DNA of 64,000 nucleotides from Myxococcus xanthus. GTDB taxonomy: Bacteria; Myxococcota; Myxococcia; Myxococcales; Myxococcaceae. The position numbers and the translations under genes are program-made. Within the stretch, counting starts at the first letter, position 1, and each line of letters opens with the position of its first letter. Positions 15,850 through 24,456 of the stretch are shown piece after piece. The stretch covers positions 124,001-188,000 of the forward strand of contig NZ_FNOH01000012.1 of assembly GCF_900106535.1 (NCBI RefSeq), in the 5' to 3' direction. The notes under the pieces were generated by a model. The model did not search any database. It was not told the origin of the DNA and saw only the letters and a list, made by a program, of their open reading frames with translations.

Positions 15850-16185
15850 TCACCCGTGGTGCGTGTTGAGCGCGTCCGCGTAGTGTTGGAGCTGGCGCCT
15901 GGCGGCGTCGAACGCCTCCGTCACCGCTTGATAGGCATCCTCGTGCCCGGTGCGCGCCTGCGGATCCCGGCTGGCGACGATGTTCCTTCCTGGCACACTC
16001 ACATCCACGCGCACGTGGAAATGCCTGCCGTGCTGCTTGTGCCGGTGCGGCTCCTCCACCACCACGTGGCACCCCACGATGCCGTCGTAGAACTGCTCCA
16101 GCTTGCCGGCGTGGTCGCGGATGTGCTCGCTCAGGGCCTCGCTCGTCTCCATGCCCCGATAGGTGATTTGCAGCGCTCGGTTCAT
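15850..16185 (-). CDS. hpf: ribosome hibernation-promoting factor (short form)
   Basis: 111 residues from the ATG at 16185 with GAGGCGG upstream; the open frame runs further up but without a start signal. HPF/RaiA fold: MNRALQITYRGMETSEALSEHI, then LEQFYDGIVGCHVVVEEPH, then HFHVRVDVSVPGRNIVASRD, then DAYQAVTEAFDAARRQL. These proteins bind the small-subunit decoding centre and silence or dimerise ribosomes in stationary phase. The C-terminal dimerisation domain of long HPF is absent. A hairpin lies in its leader. Confidence 0.92.
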   Translation of the reverse strand: MNRALQITYRGMETSEALSEHIRDHAGKLEQFYDGIVGCHVVVEEPHRHKQHGRHFHVRVDVSVPGRNIVASRDPQARTGHEDAYQAVTEAFDAARRQLQHYADALNTHHG

Positions 16186-16202
16186 CGTCCGCCTCGCGTG
16201 GT

Positions 16203-16225
16203 GGTGCCCCCGGGAAGGGGGCATC
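16203..16225 (-). promoter_or_regulatory. GC-rich hairpin in the hpf leader
   Basis: An inverted repeat TGCCCCC / GGGGGCA with a 5-base loop, extended by a G-T wobble and a G-C pair, lies about 18 bases upstream of the hpf start. In the mRNA it would form a stable stem just before the ribosome binding site. It could affect translation or be a remnant terminator; no T tract follows. Confidence 0.35.
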
Positions 16226-16404
16226 GGGTTGCCTTCCCTTCCGGATGCATTTGCGCGGCCAGCGCGCCAGGTCCGCGAAATTCCATCAAACGCCACGCAA
16301 GCCACACGCTGCGTTTGCGGCGAAATGGGACACCGCGCAGTCTCTGCGGGGCGATTTGCCCCGCCCACCCTGAGAGGCGGATGTAGGCCCGCCCGACTCC
16401 GCGC

Positions 16405-17403
16405 TCAACCCAGGGCCGCCACCTCCAGCACCGCCGCGCCGTGCACCTGGCCTCGCCTCAGCGCGGTGAGGGCGTCGTTGGCGGCGGACAGTGGGAAGGT
16501 TTGCACCAGGGTGCGCACCGGCACCTTGGGCGCGAGCGCGAGGAAGTCCAGCGCATCCGCCCGGGTGAGGTTCGCCACCGAGCGCACCACCCGCTCCTCC
16601 CACAGCAGCGCATAGGGGAACGCGGGGATGTCGCTCATGTGGATGCCGCCGCACACCACCACGCCGGCCTTGTCCACCGCCCGGAGCGCGGCGGGCACCA
16701 GCGCGCCCACCGGCGCGAAGAGGATGGCCGCGTCCAGCCGCTCCGGAGGCACGGTGTCCGAATCCCCGGCCCACTCCGCGCCCAGCTCCCGCGCGAACCG
16801 TTGGCCCTCCACGTCCCCCGGCCGGGTGAAGGCGAAGACACGCCGGCCTTGGTGGCGCGCGACCTGGATGAGCAGGTGGGCCGCGGCGCCGAAGCCGTAG
16901 AAACCCAACAGACGACGCTCCCTCCCCGCCATGCGGAGGCTGCGAAAGCCGATGAGGCCCGCGCACATCAACGGCGCGGCGTGGACGTCGGTGTACTCGG
17001 GCGGCAGGGGGAAGCAGAAGCGCTGGTGGGCCACCGTGAACTCCGCGTAGCCACCATCCAGTTGGTACCCCGTGAAGCGTGCCTGCTCGCAGAGGTTCTC
17101 CTGGCCGGCCAGACAGAAGCGGCAGTGGCCGCAGCTCCAGCCGAGCCAGGGGACGCCCACTCGCGTGCCCACGGGAATGGCCGTCGCCCGCTCGCCCGCC
17201 GCCTCCACCGTGGCCACGATTTCATGGCCTGGGACCAGCGGCAGCTTGGGCTTCGGCAGCTCACCGTCCACGACGTGCAGGTCGGTGCGGCAGACCGCGC
17301 AGGCGCGCACGCGAAGCAACAGCTCCTCCGGGCCGGGGCGAGGAATGGGCAGCCGCGTCTCATGCAGGGGCTGCCCGACCTCGCGCAGCACCATCGCGCG
17401 CAT
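16405..17403 (-). CDS. zinc-dependent alcohol dehydrogenase
   Basis: 332 residues from the ATG at 17403 (an ATG four codons upstream is possible). Medium-chain dehydrogenase/reductase: catalytic zinc ligands in RACAVCRTDLHVVDGE and PGHEIVATVEAAG, structural zinc ligands in CGHCRFCLAGQENLC, and a Rossmann segment LLGFYGFGAAAHLLIQVAR. The Gly pattern is GFGAAA rather than GxGxxG, as in the AdhA-like subfamily that uses NADH or NADPH with simple alcohols. No signal peptide; cytoplasmic. Substrate unknown. Not in an obvious operon. Confidence 0.9.
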   Translation of the reverse strand: MRAMVLREVGQPLHETRLPIPRPGPEELLLRVRACAVCRTDLHVVDGELPKPKLPLVPGHEIVATVEAAGERATAIPVGTRVGVPWLGWSCGHCRFCLAGQENLCEQARFTGYQLDGGYAEFTVAHQRFCFPLPPEYTDVHAAPLMCAGLIGFRSLRMAGRERRLLGFYGFGAAAHLLIQVARHQGRRVFAFTRPGDVEGQRFARELGAEWAGDSDTVPPERLDAAILFAPVGALVPAALRAVDKAGVVVCGGIHMSDIPAFPYALLWEERVVRSVANLTRADALDFLALAPKVPVRTLVQTFPLSAANDALTALRRGQVHGAAVLEVAALG

Positions 17404-17479
17404 GCTTCCTTCCATGCTTCACCCCCTGGCGCCGCGCTCTCCAGAGCAGCGCACCCGGGAGGAAGATGGGAGGGGCCCC

Positions 17480-19048
17480 TCAAATCTGCACCCCCGCGAG
17501 CAGGCCCGGCCACATGCGCACGGTGGTGCGGCCCTCGTCCGCGACGTGGCGCCACTGCGGCCCGATGCCCAGCTCCTTCCACGGGTCGCTGTCATCCCAG
17601 GTGACGAGCGTGTTGGCGCTGACGCCACCGAACACCGCGAAGTGCCGCGCCACCTGCCAGCCCGCCGTCAACCGGAGCTGCGCCAGGACATGCTTCGAGT
17701 CGTCGAAGAGTCGCTTCGTGTGGACGGTGCTGCTCACCGCGTCGATGTCGAAGAAGAAGCGGCCCGCGGGGATGTGGCCGCCCAGGCCCGCGCCCATGAC
17801 GAAGCGGCGGCGGTCCTCGTCGATGGAGGGGCTGTAGCCCACCGTGAACAGCGAGTAGATGTGACGGCCGCCCAGCTTCACGCCCACGTTGGTGAGCGCC
17901 ACGTCACTGGTCCAGGCCTGCACATGCGCCTGACCGCCACCAACGAAGCTGAGGATGCCTACCGCCTCGCCGTCCAACTCACGGGCCACGTTGAGGATGC
18001 CCACCTGCGCGCCCGTCACGTTGCTGGCGATGTTGACGATGCCCACCTGCGCGCCATCCACCTCGCCGCCCACGTTGATGATGGAGAGCTGGGCGCCGGA
18101 GAGATTCCGCACGTAGCTGACACCCGAGGACATCTGGAGCCCCGTCATCTGCCCCGCCACGTTGAGGCCCGCGGCGGCCTGGAGCCCGTGGACCCGCCCT
18201 GTCGCGATGTTGGCGCCCACCGCAGCCTGGAACCCGCGCACCGGGCCGCCCGACACGTTGGCGCCCACGCCGAGCTGCGCGCCCAGCAGGCTCTTCCCCG
18301 CGACGTTGACGGCCACGGCCATCTGCGTGCCATTCACCTCGCCCGACGCGATGTTGCCCCCCACCGCGAGCTGCGCGCCTTCCGCGTTCCCGCGCACCAC
18401 GTTGACGCCCACCGTGGACTGGAGGCCCAGCAGGTCCGCGCCGGCCACGTTGGCGCCCACGGAGAGCTGGGCGCCCGTCACCGGCCCCTGGGCCAGGTTG
18501 GCGCCCACCGCGAGCTGCGCGCCGCTCAGCCCGCCCTCCCCCACCCAGTTGCCTGCCAGCGACATCGCCAGGCCGTCCACCCGCTTCGCATGCGTCGCCA
18601 CCAGGCCGATGGACACGTTGTTGACCACGTTGCCGGTGTGGAAACCCGACGTACTCAGCCCCGGCACCAGGGTGAGGCTGAACGGAATGTGCACTTCGTT
18701 CGCGTCGGCCTCCGCCTTCGCCTCGGGCGCGCCTGCCGAAGGCGCATTGGCACCGTCAGGCACGACGGGCATGGAGGACGCGCCATTCGACGATGCCACA
18801 GGGTTCACAGCGTCGGACGCTGGCGCGCTCCCCGCGGGCGCCCCGGCGGCCAAGGCGTGGTTCACCGGCTGCTCCGCCGCGGCCACCAGCGGCGGTGCGG
18901 ACAGCTCGCGCGCCACGCCCGGCCAATCGACAGACGCCGCTCCGCTCGCGGCGCTCGAGGACGGCCCGCCCGCCGTCTCCTCGGCGGAGGCCGAGAACGC
19001 CACCACCGCCGCCATCATCCCCGCGCACACCGAGACCTTGCGATTCAT
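17480..19048 (-). CDS. LA_2272-type repeat surface/secreted protein
   Basis: 522 residues from the ATG at 19048, with AGGAAGG upstream. Signal peptide MNRKVSVCAGMMAAVVAFSASA. Residues ~55-130 are Ala/Pro/Ser-rich linker. Residues ~150-400 hold about fifteen degenerate ~15-17-residue repeats of the form Gly-hydrophobic-Gln-hydrophobic-Ala-hydrophobic-Gly-hydrophobic-Asn-hydrophobic-Ala (for example GAQLAVGGNIASGEVN), predicting a regular beta-solenoid or outer-membrane barrel. The C-terminal ~120 residues end in beta-strand-rich, Trp-containing sequence. Similar repeats define the LA_2272 surface family. Role unknown. Confidence 0.8.
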   Translation of the reverse strand: MNRKVSVCAGMMAAVVAFSASAEETAGGPSSSAASGAASVDWPGVARELSAPPLVAAAEQPVNHALAAGAPAGSAPASDAVNPVASSNGASSMPVVPDGANAPSAGAPEAKAEADANEVHIPFSLTLVPGLSTSGFHTGNVVNNVSIGLVATHAKRVDGLAMSLAGNWVGEGGLSGAQLAVGANLAQGPVTGAQLSVGANVAGADLLGLQSTVGVNVVRGNAEGAQLAVGGNIASGEVNGTQMAVAVNVAGKSLLGAQLGVGANVSGGPVRGFQAAVGANIATGRVHGLQAAAGLNVAGQMTGLQMSSGVSYVRNLSGAQLSIINVGGEVDGAQVGIVNIASNVTGAQVGILNVARELDGEAVGILSFVGGGQAHVQAWTSDVALTNVGVKLGGRHIYSLFTVGYSPSIDEDRRRFVMGAGLGGHIPAGRFFFDIDAVSSTVHTKRLFDDSKHVLAQLRLTAGWQVARHFAVFGGVSANTLVTWDDSDPWKELGIGPQWRHVADEGRTTVRMWPGLLAGVQI

Positions 19049-19203
19049 CGCCTGGACCTTCCTGGACTGTTTTGAATGAGGCCCGGCCCGCATCGCGCGG
19101 GCACCCGGGCCAGGAGGAATCATCGGGAGGCGTCGCCGCCCCGCTCGTGCAAGAGAACACCGGCACCGCGCGGAACTGTCACCTGTCCACTTCAGCGCAG
19201 CCG

Positions 19204-19430
19204 TTGCCATCGGCCGCCCTGTCCTCCCGTGCCCCGTCCCGCCGCGACGTGCTCACCGCGGCCCTGGGGGGCCTGCTCCTGCCCGGCGTCGGCGCCTCAC
19301 AGCCCGCCCCCTGCCGGCCACCCGCAAGCCCTCGCACGCCGCCGACAACGTGCGCGCGGGCTTCGGCCGGATGCCCGACGAGAAGCTCCGCGCCCGCATC
19401 GTGAAGGCGCTGGAGGGCCGAGCGGCGGCT
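19204..19430 (+). pseudogene. possible remnant of a Tat-exported protein gene
   Basis: One frame encodes SRRDVLTAALGGLLLPGVGAS, a twin-arginine-like signal; near 19310 the sensible reading moves to another frame with KPSHAADNVRAGFGRMPDEK then LRARIVKALEG. It then runs into the end of the convergent 19429-19923 gene with only Pro/Ala/Arg-rich sequence. There is no ATG or ribosome site (a TTG at 19204 is the only start-like codon). This looks like the 5' stub of a decayed gene. Confidence 0.35.
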
Positions 19431-19923
19431 ACAGCTCCGGGTCCGGCGTGTACTGGAGCTCGCCCGTGGGCTCCAGCACCAGGCCCGTGCCGGGCTCGTC
19501 CGCGTCGTCGTCGCGGCCCACCTCCAGCACGGACTCCTTCGCGTCCCACTGGCCCAGGTAGTACTCGCCGCCCGCGGCCATGCAGGCGCGGCCTTCCGAC
19601 ACCACCGTCTCCACCACTTCCTTGAGGTCGCTGGTGGCGCGAAGCAGCGTCCACGACTTGCCGTCTTCCTTGAAGCCCTCCACCAGGTCCTTGAGCTCGG
19701 CGTCGCGAGGCATGCCGTCGGGCAGCGTCTGGCGCTCCCACGTGCGCGGCTCGCGCTGCGGCTGACGGGCCTTCCACGCGCGCGCCAGCGCCAGCAGCTT
19801 CTCCTCCGCCGCCTCTTGGAGCGCGTGCATCTCCTCGGGCAGGTCGATCTCCTCCAGCGCCAGCACCGCCGTCTCCAACTGCAGCGCCTTGAGGCTCCAC
19901 TCGTTCCACGCCGTCTTCAGCAT
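19429..19923 (-). CDS. conserved hypothetical protein
   Basis: 164 residues. The N-terminal ~60 residues look helical (LKALQLETAVLALEEIDLPEEMHALQEAAEEKLLALARAW); the C-terminal part has alternating strands (LKEVVETVVSEGRACMAAGG, WDAKESVLEVGRDDDADEP) and an acidic tail. Soluble, no signal peptide. I recognise no family. It diverges from the PPOX-fold gene at 20048. Confidence 0.6.
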   Translation of the reverse strand: MLKTAWNEWSLKALQLETAVLALEEIDLPEEMHALQEAAEEKLLALARAWKARQPQREPRTWERQTLPDGMPRDAELKDLVEGFKEDGKSWTLLRATSDLKEVVETVVSEGRACMAAGGEYYLGQWDAKESVLEVGRDDDADEPGTGLVLEPTGELQYTPDPEL

Positions 19924-20047
19924 CCGAACCCTCGCTTTCCTGCTCGGCCACCTACCACAGGCCCGCCTGCCCTGGCGGCGGCCAACCCACCGCCATGTGC
20001 CCGCCGACCTCCACGCTGCCTACCTTGTGCTCCCAAGGGAGGCAGCG

Positions 20048-20575
20048 ATGGCCAGGAAGAAAAAGGACACCCAAGACGTCACCGAGCACTTCGATGACCT
20101 CATCAAGGACATCAAGGTCGCGATGATGACCACCGTGGAAGCGGATGGCAGCCTGCGCAGCCGCCCCATGTGGACGCACGCGCGTGACTTCGACGGAGAG
20201 CTCTGGTTCTTCACCCGCGAGCATTCCCCCAAGGTCGACGAGGTGACGCACGACCACCACGTCAACCTCGCGTACTCGGACCCGACCCGGGACCGCTACG
20301 TCTCCGTGAGCGGCCGTTGCCGGCTGGTGCTCGACAAGGAGAAGGCCCGCGCGCTGTGGAACCCCACCCTCAAGGCCTGGTTCCCCGACGGCCTGGACGA
20401 CCCCGAGCTCGCCCTGCTCTGCGTCCGCGTGGAGAAGGCCGAGTATTGGGACACGCCCAGCAGCCGCATGGTCCAGCTCACCGGCATGGTGAAGGCCGCC
20501 TTCACCGGACAGCCCTACGCACCGGGCGACCACCAGAAGCTCGACCTGGACGACAGCGCCCCACTGCCCCATTGA
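20048..20575 (+). CDS. pyridoxamine-phosphate-oxidase-fold (general stress 26-like) protein
   Basis: 175 residues; ATG at 20048 with GGGAGG upstream. FMN-binding split-barrel fold: MMTTVEADGSLRSRPMW, WFFTREHSPKVDEV, VNLAYSDPTRDRYVSVSGRC and VRVEKAEYWDTPSSRMVQL follow the general stress protein 26 pattern. Such proteins bind FMN or FAD and probably detoxify or sense reactive compounds; the reaction is generally unknown. Cytoplasmic and complete. Confidence 0.88.
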   Translation: MARKKKDTQDVTEHFDDLIKDIKVAMMTTVEADGSLRSRPMWTHARDFDGELWFFTREHSPKVDEVTHDHHVNLAYSDPTRDRYVSVSGRCRLVLDKEKARALWNPTLKAWFPDGLDDPELALLCVRVEKAEYWDTPSSRMVQLTGMVKAAFTGQPYAPGDHQKLDLDDSAPLPH

Positions 20576-20974
20576 GCCGGACGGGCCCACCGGAATGGGC
20601 CAGTTATCAAGGTAGGACGGCGCCTCGCGACGGCTCCGCCTCCCCCTGTCCCACTGACACCTTCTTCATCCTTCAAGCAGGGCGGGTCACCATCAACCCA
20701 TGGCGATCCTGTCCGAGGAGTGTGCCGTGGATGTCGTCCTTCTGACGACCTGGTGTTTCTCTGACAGCGTCGATCGCCTCGCCTTGTACCTCGGGCTGGC
20801 CTGATCCATGAGTGCGGCACCCTCGGGTGGTAAGAGCCGCCACGCTCATGAAGTTGAAGTGATGAACGCTTTAGAGTATCAACCATCCGCTTTCGAGATT
20901 TTCCGCATGCACGACCGGTATCGTACCGACCCGCATACGGCCGACTCGAATACGTCTAACGAAGGAACATCACG
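20576..20974. other. intergenic region upstream of the inositol-lipid operon
   Basis: About 400 bp with no convincing gene. The first half is GC-rich; the last ~120 bp, from about 20845, is visibly richer in A and T (for example the segment around ctttagagtatcaacc) and ends in GAAGGA, the ribosome site of the next gene. It most likely contains the operon promoter and a long leader. I could not fit a confident -35/-10 or sigma-54 site. Confidence 0.5.
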
Positions 20975-22309
20975 ATGGAAAACAAGAGGTCGGTCGCGAA
21001 GCCGGACGGCAAGCTCGCGGTCCTGATTCCGGGTCTGGGCGCTGTGTCCACCACGCTGATGGCGGGTGTCGAGCTGGCGCGCAAGGGCAAGGGTCACCCC
21101 ATTGGGTCGCTCACGCAGATGGGCACCGCCCGCCTGGGGAAGCGGACCGACGGGCGCACCGTGAAGCTCAACGAGCTGGTGCCTCTGGCGGAGCTGAAGG
21201 ACGTTGCCTTCGGCGCCTGGGACATCATCCGTGAGGACGCATACGAAGTGGCCGTGCGCTCGGGCGTGCTCAGCGACAAGCACCTGGAGGAGGTGAAGCC
21301 GTTCCTCCAGAGCATCAAGCCGAAGCAGGGCGTGCACGACCCTGAGTTCGTGCGCCGCATCGAGGCCAACCACATCAAGGCCACCAAGACGCACCGCGAG
21401 AGCATCGAAGCGCTGCGCCAGGACATCCGCGACTTCAAGAAGGAGCTCAACGCGACGCGCGCCGTGATGGTGGTGTGCAGCAGCGTGGAGACCTTCCGTC
21501 CGCTGCCCGAGTCCTTCAAGACGCTGGCCGCCTTCGAGAAGGCGCTGGACGAGAACAGCCCGGACATCAACCCCACCGCGCTGTACACCTACGCGGCCAT
21601 CAAGGAGGGCGTGCCCTTCGCGAACGCCACGCCCAACGCCAGCGTGGACACGCCGGCGCTCCAGGAGATGGCCAAGCAGGAGTCGGTGGCCGTCGCCGGC
21701 CGCGACCTCAAGAGCGGCCAGACGATGATGAAGACGGTCATCGCGCCCGCGCTCAAGGCCCGCATGCTGGGTCTGGATGGCTGGTTCTCCACCAACATCC
21801 TGGGCAACCGCGACGGCGAGGTGCTGGACGACCCCGCGGCCTTCAAGGCCAAGGAAGTCACCAAGTCGAGCGTGCTGGACACCATCCTGCAGCCCGACCT
21901 GTACCCGGAGCTGTACAAGAAGTACGCGCACAAGGTGGCCATCCACTACTACCCGCCCCGCGGCGACGCGAAGGAGGGTTGGGACAACATCGACATCACC
22001 GGATGGCTCGGCTATCCGATGCAGATCAAGGTCAACTTCCTCTGCCGCGACTCCATCCTGGCCGCCCCGCTGGTGCTGGACATCGCGCTGTTCCTGGACC
22101 TGGCCAAGCGGCTGGAGTGGCGCGGCATCCAGGAGTGGATGTCCTTCTACTTCAAGACCCCCATGGCGCAGCCGGGTCTGCCGGTGGAGCACGACCTCTT
22201 CATCCAGCTCACCAAGCTGAAGAACACGCTGCGCGTCGTCGCGGGCGAGGACCCCATCACCCACCTCGGGCTCGACTATTACGGAGATGACCTCCCGCTC
22301 TCCAAATAA
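20975..22309 (+). CDS. ino1: myo-inositol-1-phosphate synthase
   Basis: 444 residues. Converts glucose 6-phosphate to 1L-myo-inositol 1-phosphate with NAD. N-terminal Rossmann motif LAVLIPGLGAVSTTLMAG, then SSVETFRPLPESF, TLYTYAA-like segment TALYTYAAIKEGVPFANATPN, and the catalytic/tetramerisation region KSGQTMMKTVIAPALKAR, LDGWFSTNILGNRDGEVL and GYPMQIKVNFLCRDSILAAPL. Length and motifs fit the bacterial/eukaryotic-like family. It is the first gene of a five-gene overlapping operon and would supply the inositol headgroup. Confidence 0.96.
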   Translation: MENKRSVAKPDGKLAVLIPGLGAVSTTLMAGVELARKGKGHPIGSLTQMGTARLGKRTDGRTVKLNELVPLAELKDVAFGAWDIIREDAYEVAVRSGVLSDKHLEEVKPFLQSIKPKQGVHDPEFVRRIEANHIKATKTHRESIEALRQDIRDFKKELNATRAVMVVCSSVETFRPLPESFKTLAAFEKALDENSPDINPTALYTYAAIKEGVPFANATPNASVDTPALQEMAKQESVAVAGRDLKSGQTMMKTVIAPALKARMLGLDGWFSTNILGNRDGEVLDDPAAFKAKEVTKSSVLDTILQPDLYPELYKKYAHKVAIHYYPPRGDAKEGWDNIDITGWLGYPMQIKVNFLCRDSILAAPLVLDIALFLDLAKRLEWRGIQEWMSFYFKTPMAQPGLPVEHDLFIQLTKLKNTLRVVAGEDPITHLGLDYYGDDLPLSK

Positions 22310-23213
22310 GGTCACCGCGCTCACGTGGCTCTCCACCGTCCTGGGGTTGAGCCACTTGACGCTGGTGTACGCCACCGGCCGGCTGCGGTGGGACCACGTC
22401 GCGGCGGACGCGCTGATTCTGGGGGTGGCCTGGTCGGGCCCCCGCCTTCAGCGCTTCCTCCGCGGTGGGCTCGCGCTTTGGCTGACCGGGATGCTGCTGG
22501 ACAGCCAGGGTCTCTGGCTGTTCCTGCGGGGCCCCATCCACACGGGCGACCTGTGGGAGTTGGAGCGCCAGTGGTTCCCGGCGCCCGGCGGCACCCACTG
22601 GCCCGAATGGTGGGCCACGCGCTTCACCCCGGCCATGGACCTGCTGTGCGGCTTCGCCTACGCGGCGTACCTGTACGAGGTCTTCATCCTGGCCATCTTC
22701 TTCTTCGTGAAGAAGGACTCGCTCTTCGAAAGGCTGTGCTGGGGCTTCCTGGCGGCGAACGCCATTGGCGTCGTCATCTACGTGCTCTACCCCGCCGCGC
22801 CGCCCTGGTACGTGCTCCAGTACGGCCCGGGACCGGCCGACCTGGCCGCGCCCCCCAACCCCGCGGGGACCGCCCGTTTCGACGAGTTGCTGGGCATCAG
22901 TTATTTCGCGAGCTTCTACTCGCGCAGCACCAACGTGTTCGGGGCCATGCCCTCACTGCACGCGGCGTACCCCTTCCTGGTGACGCTGTTCGTGTGGTCG
23001 CGCGGCTGGGCGTGGCGCATCTCCACCGGGCTGTTCGCGTTGCTCGTCGCCTTCTCCGCCGTATACCTGACGCACCACTACATCCTGGACGTGCTCGCGG
23101 GCCTGGGCGTGGCGGCGGTTGCATTCCTGGCGGTCGAAAGCGTCTACGCCCGTTGGACGGCCACCACACCGTGGGCCGTGTCGTTGACTACAAGAGGAGA
23201 CACCCGTGCTTGA
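22287..23213 (+). CDS. PAP2/Aur1-like inositolphosphotransferase
   Basis: 308 residues, about six to eight membrane helices. The start overlaps the end of ino1 by 23 bp. PAP2 core: FGAMPSLHAAYPFLVTLF (Ser-X-His) and LTHHYILDVLAG (His, Asp) make the phosphotransfer His pair. The PSLHAAYP spelling and the internal DSQGLWLFLRGPIH and YPAAPPWYVLQYG segments resemble the Aur1/Ipt1 branch that makes inositol-phosphorylceramide rather than simple phosphatases. Transfer of phosphoinositol to a ceramide-like acceptor is inferred from this and from the neighbours. Confidence 0.85.
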   Translation: MTSRSPNKVTALTWLSTVLGLSHLTLVYATGRLRWDHVAADALILGVAWSGPRLQRFLRGGLALWLTGMLLDSQGLWLFLRGPIHTGDLWELERQWFPAPGGTHWPEWWATRFTPAMDLLCGFAYAAYLYEVFILAIFFFVKKDSLFERLCWGFLAANAIGVVIYVLYPAAPPWYVLQYGPGPADLAAPPNPAGTARFDELLGISYFASFYSRSTNVFGAMPSLHAAYPFLVTLFVWSRGWAWRISTGLFALLVAFSAVYLTHHYILDVLAGLGVAAVAFLAVESVYARWTATTPWAVSLTTRGDTRA

Positions 23214-24456
23214 GAACCTGATGGCGTGGTTGACCGGAAACCTGTCTCCGTCCGCCCGCATCTGGACGGCGCTGGCACCGGCCATCGTCGCCTGCACGTA
23301 CTTCATCGGCGGCTTGCTCCTCTTCTGTATCCGCTGCGCCTTCAAGGGCATTCCCCGCGACGAGGAGACGCTCAAGCGCGGCAGCAACGGGCTGGTGGGC
23401 TTCTTCCTGCGGCACTACTTCTTCTGGGTCATCCAGCCGCTGTGGGCGGTGATTCTGCGCTCGGGTCTGCCGGCCAACGCGCTGTCCATGCTGTCGGGCC
23501 TGCTGGGCATCTCTTCCGGCGTGGCGGTGGCGGCGGGCCGCTTCGCGCTGGGCGGGTGGCTCTTCCTGTTCGCGGGCATCCTGGACGTGATGGACGGGCG
23601 CATCGCCCGCACGCGCAAGGAGGCCAACCCCGCGGGCGCGGCGCTGGACTCGGTGCTGGACCGGTACGTGGACTCGGCGATGCTCATGGGCCTGGCCTGG
23701 TACTACCGGGACACCTGGGTGCTGCTGCCCGCGCTGATGGCGCTGCTCGGCTCCTCGCTGGTGCCCTACGTGCGCGCCAAGGGCGAAGGCCTGGGCGTCA
23801 ATGTGCGCGACGGCGCCATGCAGCGGCTGGAGCGGGTGCTCTTCATGGGCGCGGGCACGGCGCTGTCGCCCATCCTGGAGGCCGTCTTCTGGCCCGAGGA
23901 GAAGCACCCCATGCACTGGCTCGCGGTGGTGGGGCTCGTCTTCGTGGCCGTCATGAGCAACGTCACGGCGCTCTCCCGCTTCCGCAATCTGGTGAAGGCG
24001 CTGGCGCCCAAGCGTCAGGAGGCGCGCTCCGGCAAGGCCATCATCGGGCTCAACGCCCTGGCGGGCGCGGTGGCCACGGCGGTGGACTTCGCGCTGGTGC
24101 TGGCGCTGGTGGAGTGGGCGGGCGTGCTGCCCGCCTGGGCCACGGTGCTGGGCTGCGGCCTGGGCGCGGTGGTGAACTACTCCATCAACCGGGTGCTCAC
24201 CTTCAAGAGCACCGGCGCGGTGGGGCGGCAGCTGGCGCGCTACTCGGTGGTGAGTGGAACCAGCGCGCTGCTCAACGCGGGCGGCGTGGCGCTACTGACG
24301 CTGCACCCGCAGCTGGCCTATGCGCTGGGGTGGTGGCTGGTGCGCGGCGTGGTGTACTTCGCGTGGAACCTGCCGCTGCAGCGTGACTACGTCTTCAACA
24401 ACGACGCGGCGGCTTCCGAGGACGCGCTCATGGAGCAGCGCCCCCATGCGGCCTGA
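23206..24456 (+). CDS. CDP-alcohol phosphotransferase fused to GtrA domain
   Basis: 416 residues from a GTG with GAGGAG upstream; it overlaps the previous gene by 8 bp. Residues ~75-260 contain the CDP-alcohol phosphatidyltransferase signature DVMDGRIARTRKEANPAGAA then LDSVLDRYVDS (DGxxAR...GxxxDxxxD). Residues ~285-400 are a GtrA-like four-helix membrane domain (GAVATAVDFALVLALVEW, GAVVNYSINRVLTFKS). The first half would join a CDP-diacylglycerol-type donor to inositol or inositol phosphate; the GtrA half may move a lipid-linked product across the membrane. The fusion itself is notable. Confidence 0.88.
   Translation: MLENLMAWLTGNLSPSARIWTALAPAIVACTYFIGGLLLFCIRCAFKGIPRDEETLKRGSNGLVGFFLRHYFFWVIQPLWAVILRSGLPANALSMLSGLLGISSGVAVAAGRFALGGWLFLFAGILDVMDGRIARTRKEANPAGAALDSVLDRYVDSAMLMGLAWYYRDTWVLLPALMALLGSSLVPYVRAKGEGLGVNVRDGAMQRLERVLFMGAGTALSPILEAVFWPEEKHPMHWLAVVGLVFVAVMSNVTALSRFRNLVKALAPKRQEARSGKAIIGLNALAGAVATAVDFALVLALVEWAGVLPAWATVLGCGLGAVVNYSINRVLTFKSTGAVGRQLARYSVVSGTSALLNAGGVALLTLHPQLAYALGWWLVRGVVYFAWNLPLQRDYVFNNDAAASEDALMEQRPHAA

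Noticed and set aside
18000-18520. Apparent tandem DNA repeats suggesting a CRISPR or satellite
   Set aside because: They are codon-level repeats of the ~16-residue protein motif, with no conserved repeat/spacer length.
17072-19075. Plus-strand frames of up to 667 codons opposite the repeat surface protein
   Set aside because: The repeats look regular in both directions, but only the minus strand has a signal peptide, ribosome site and sensible residues.
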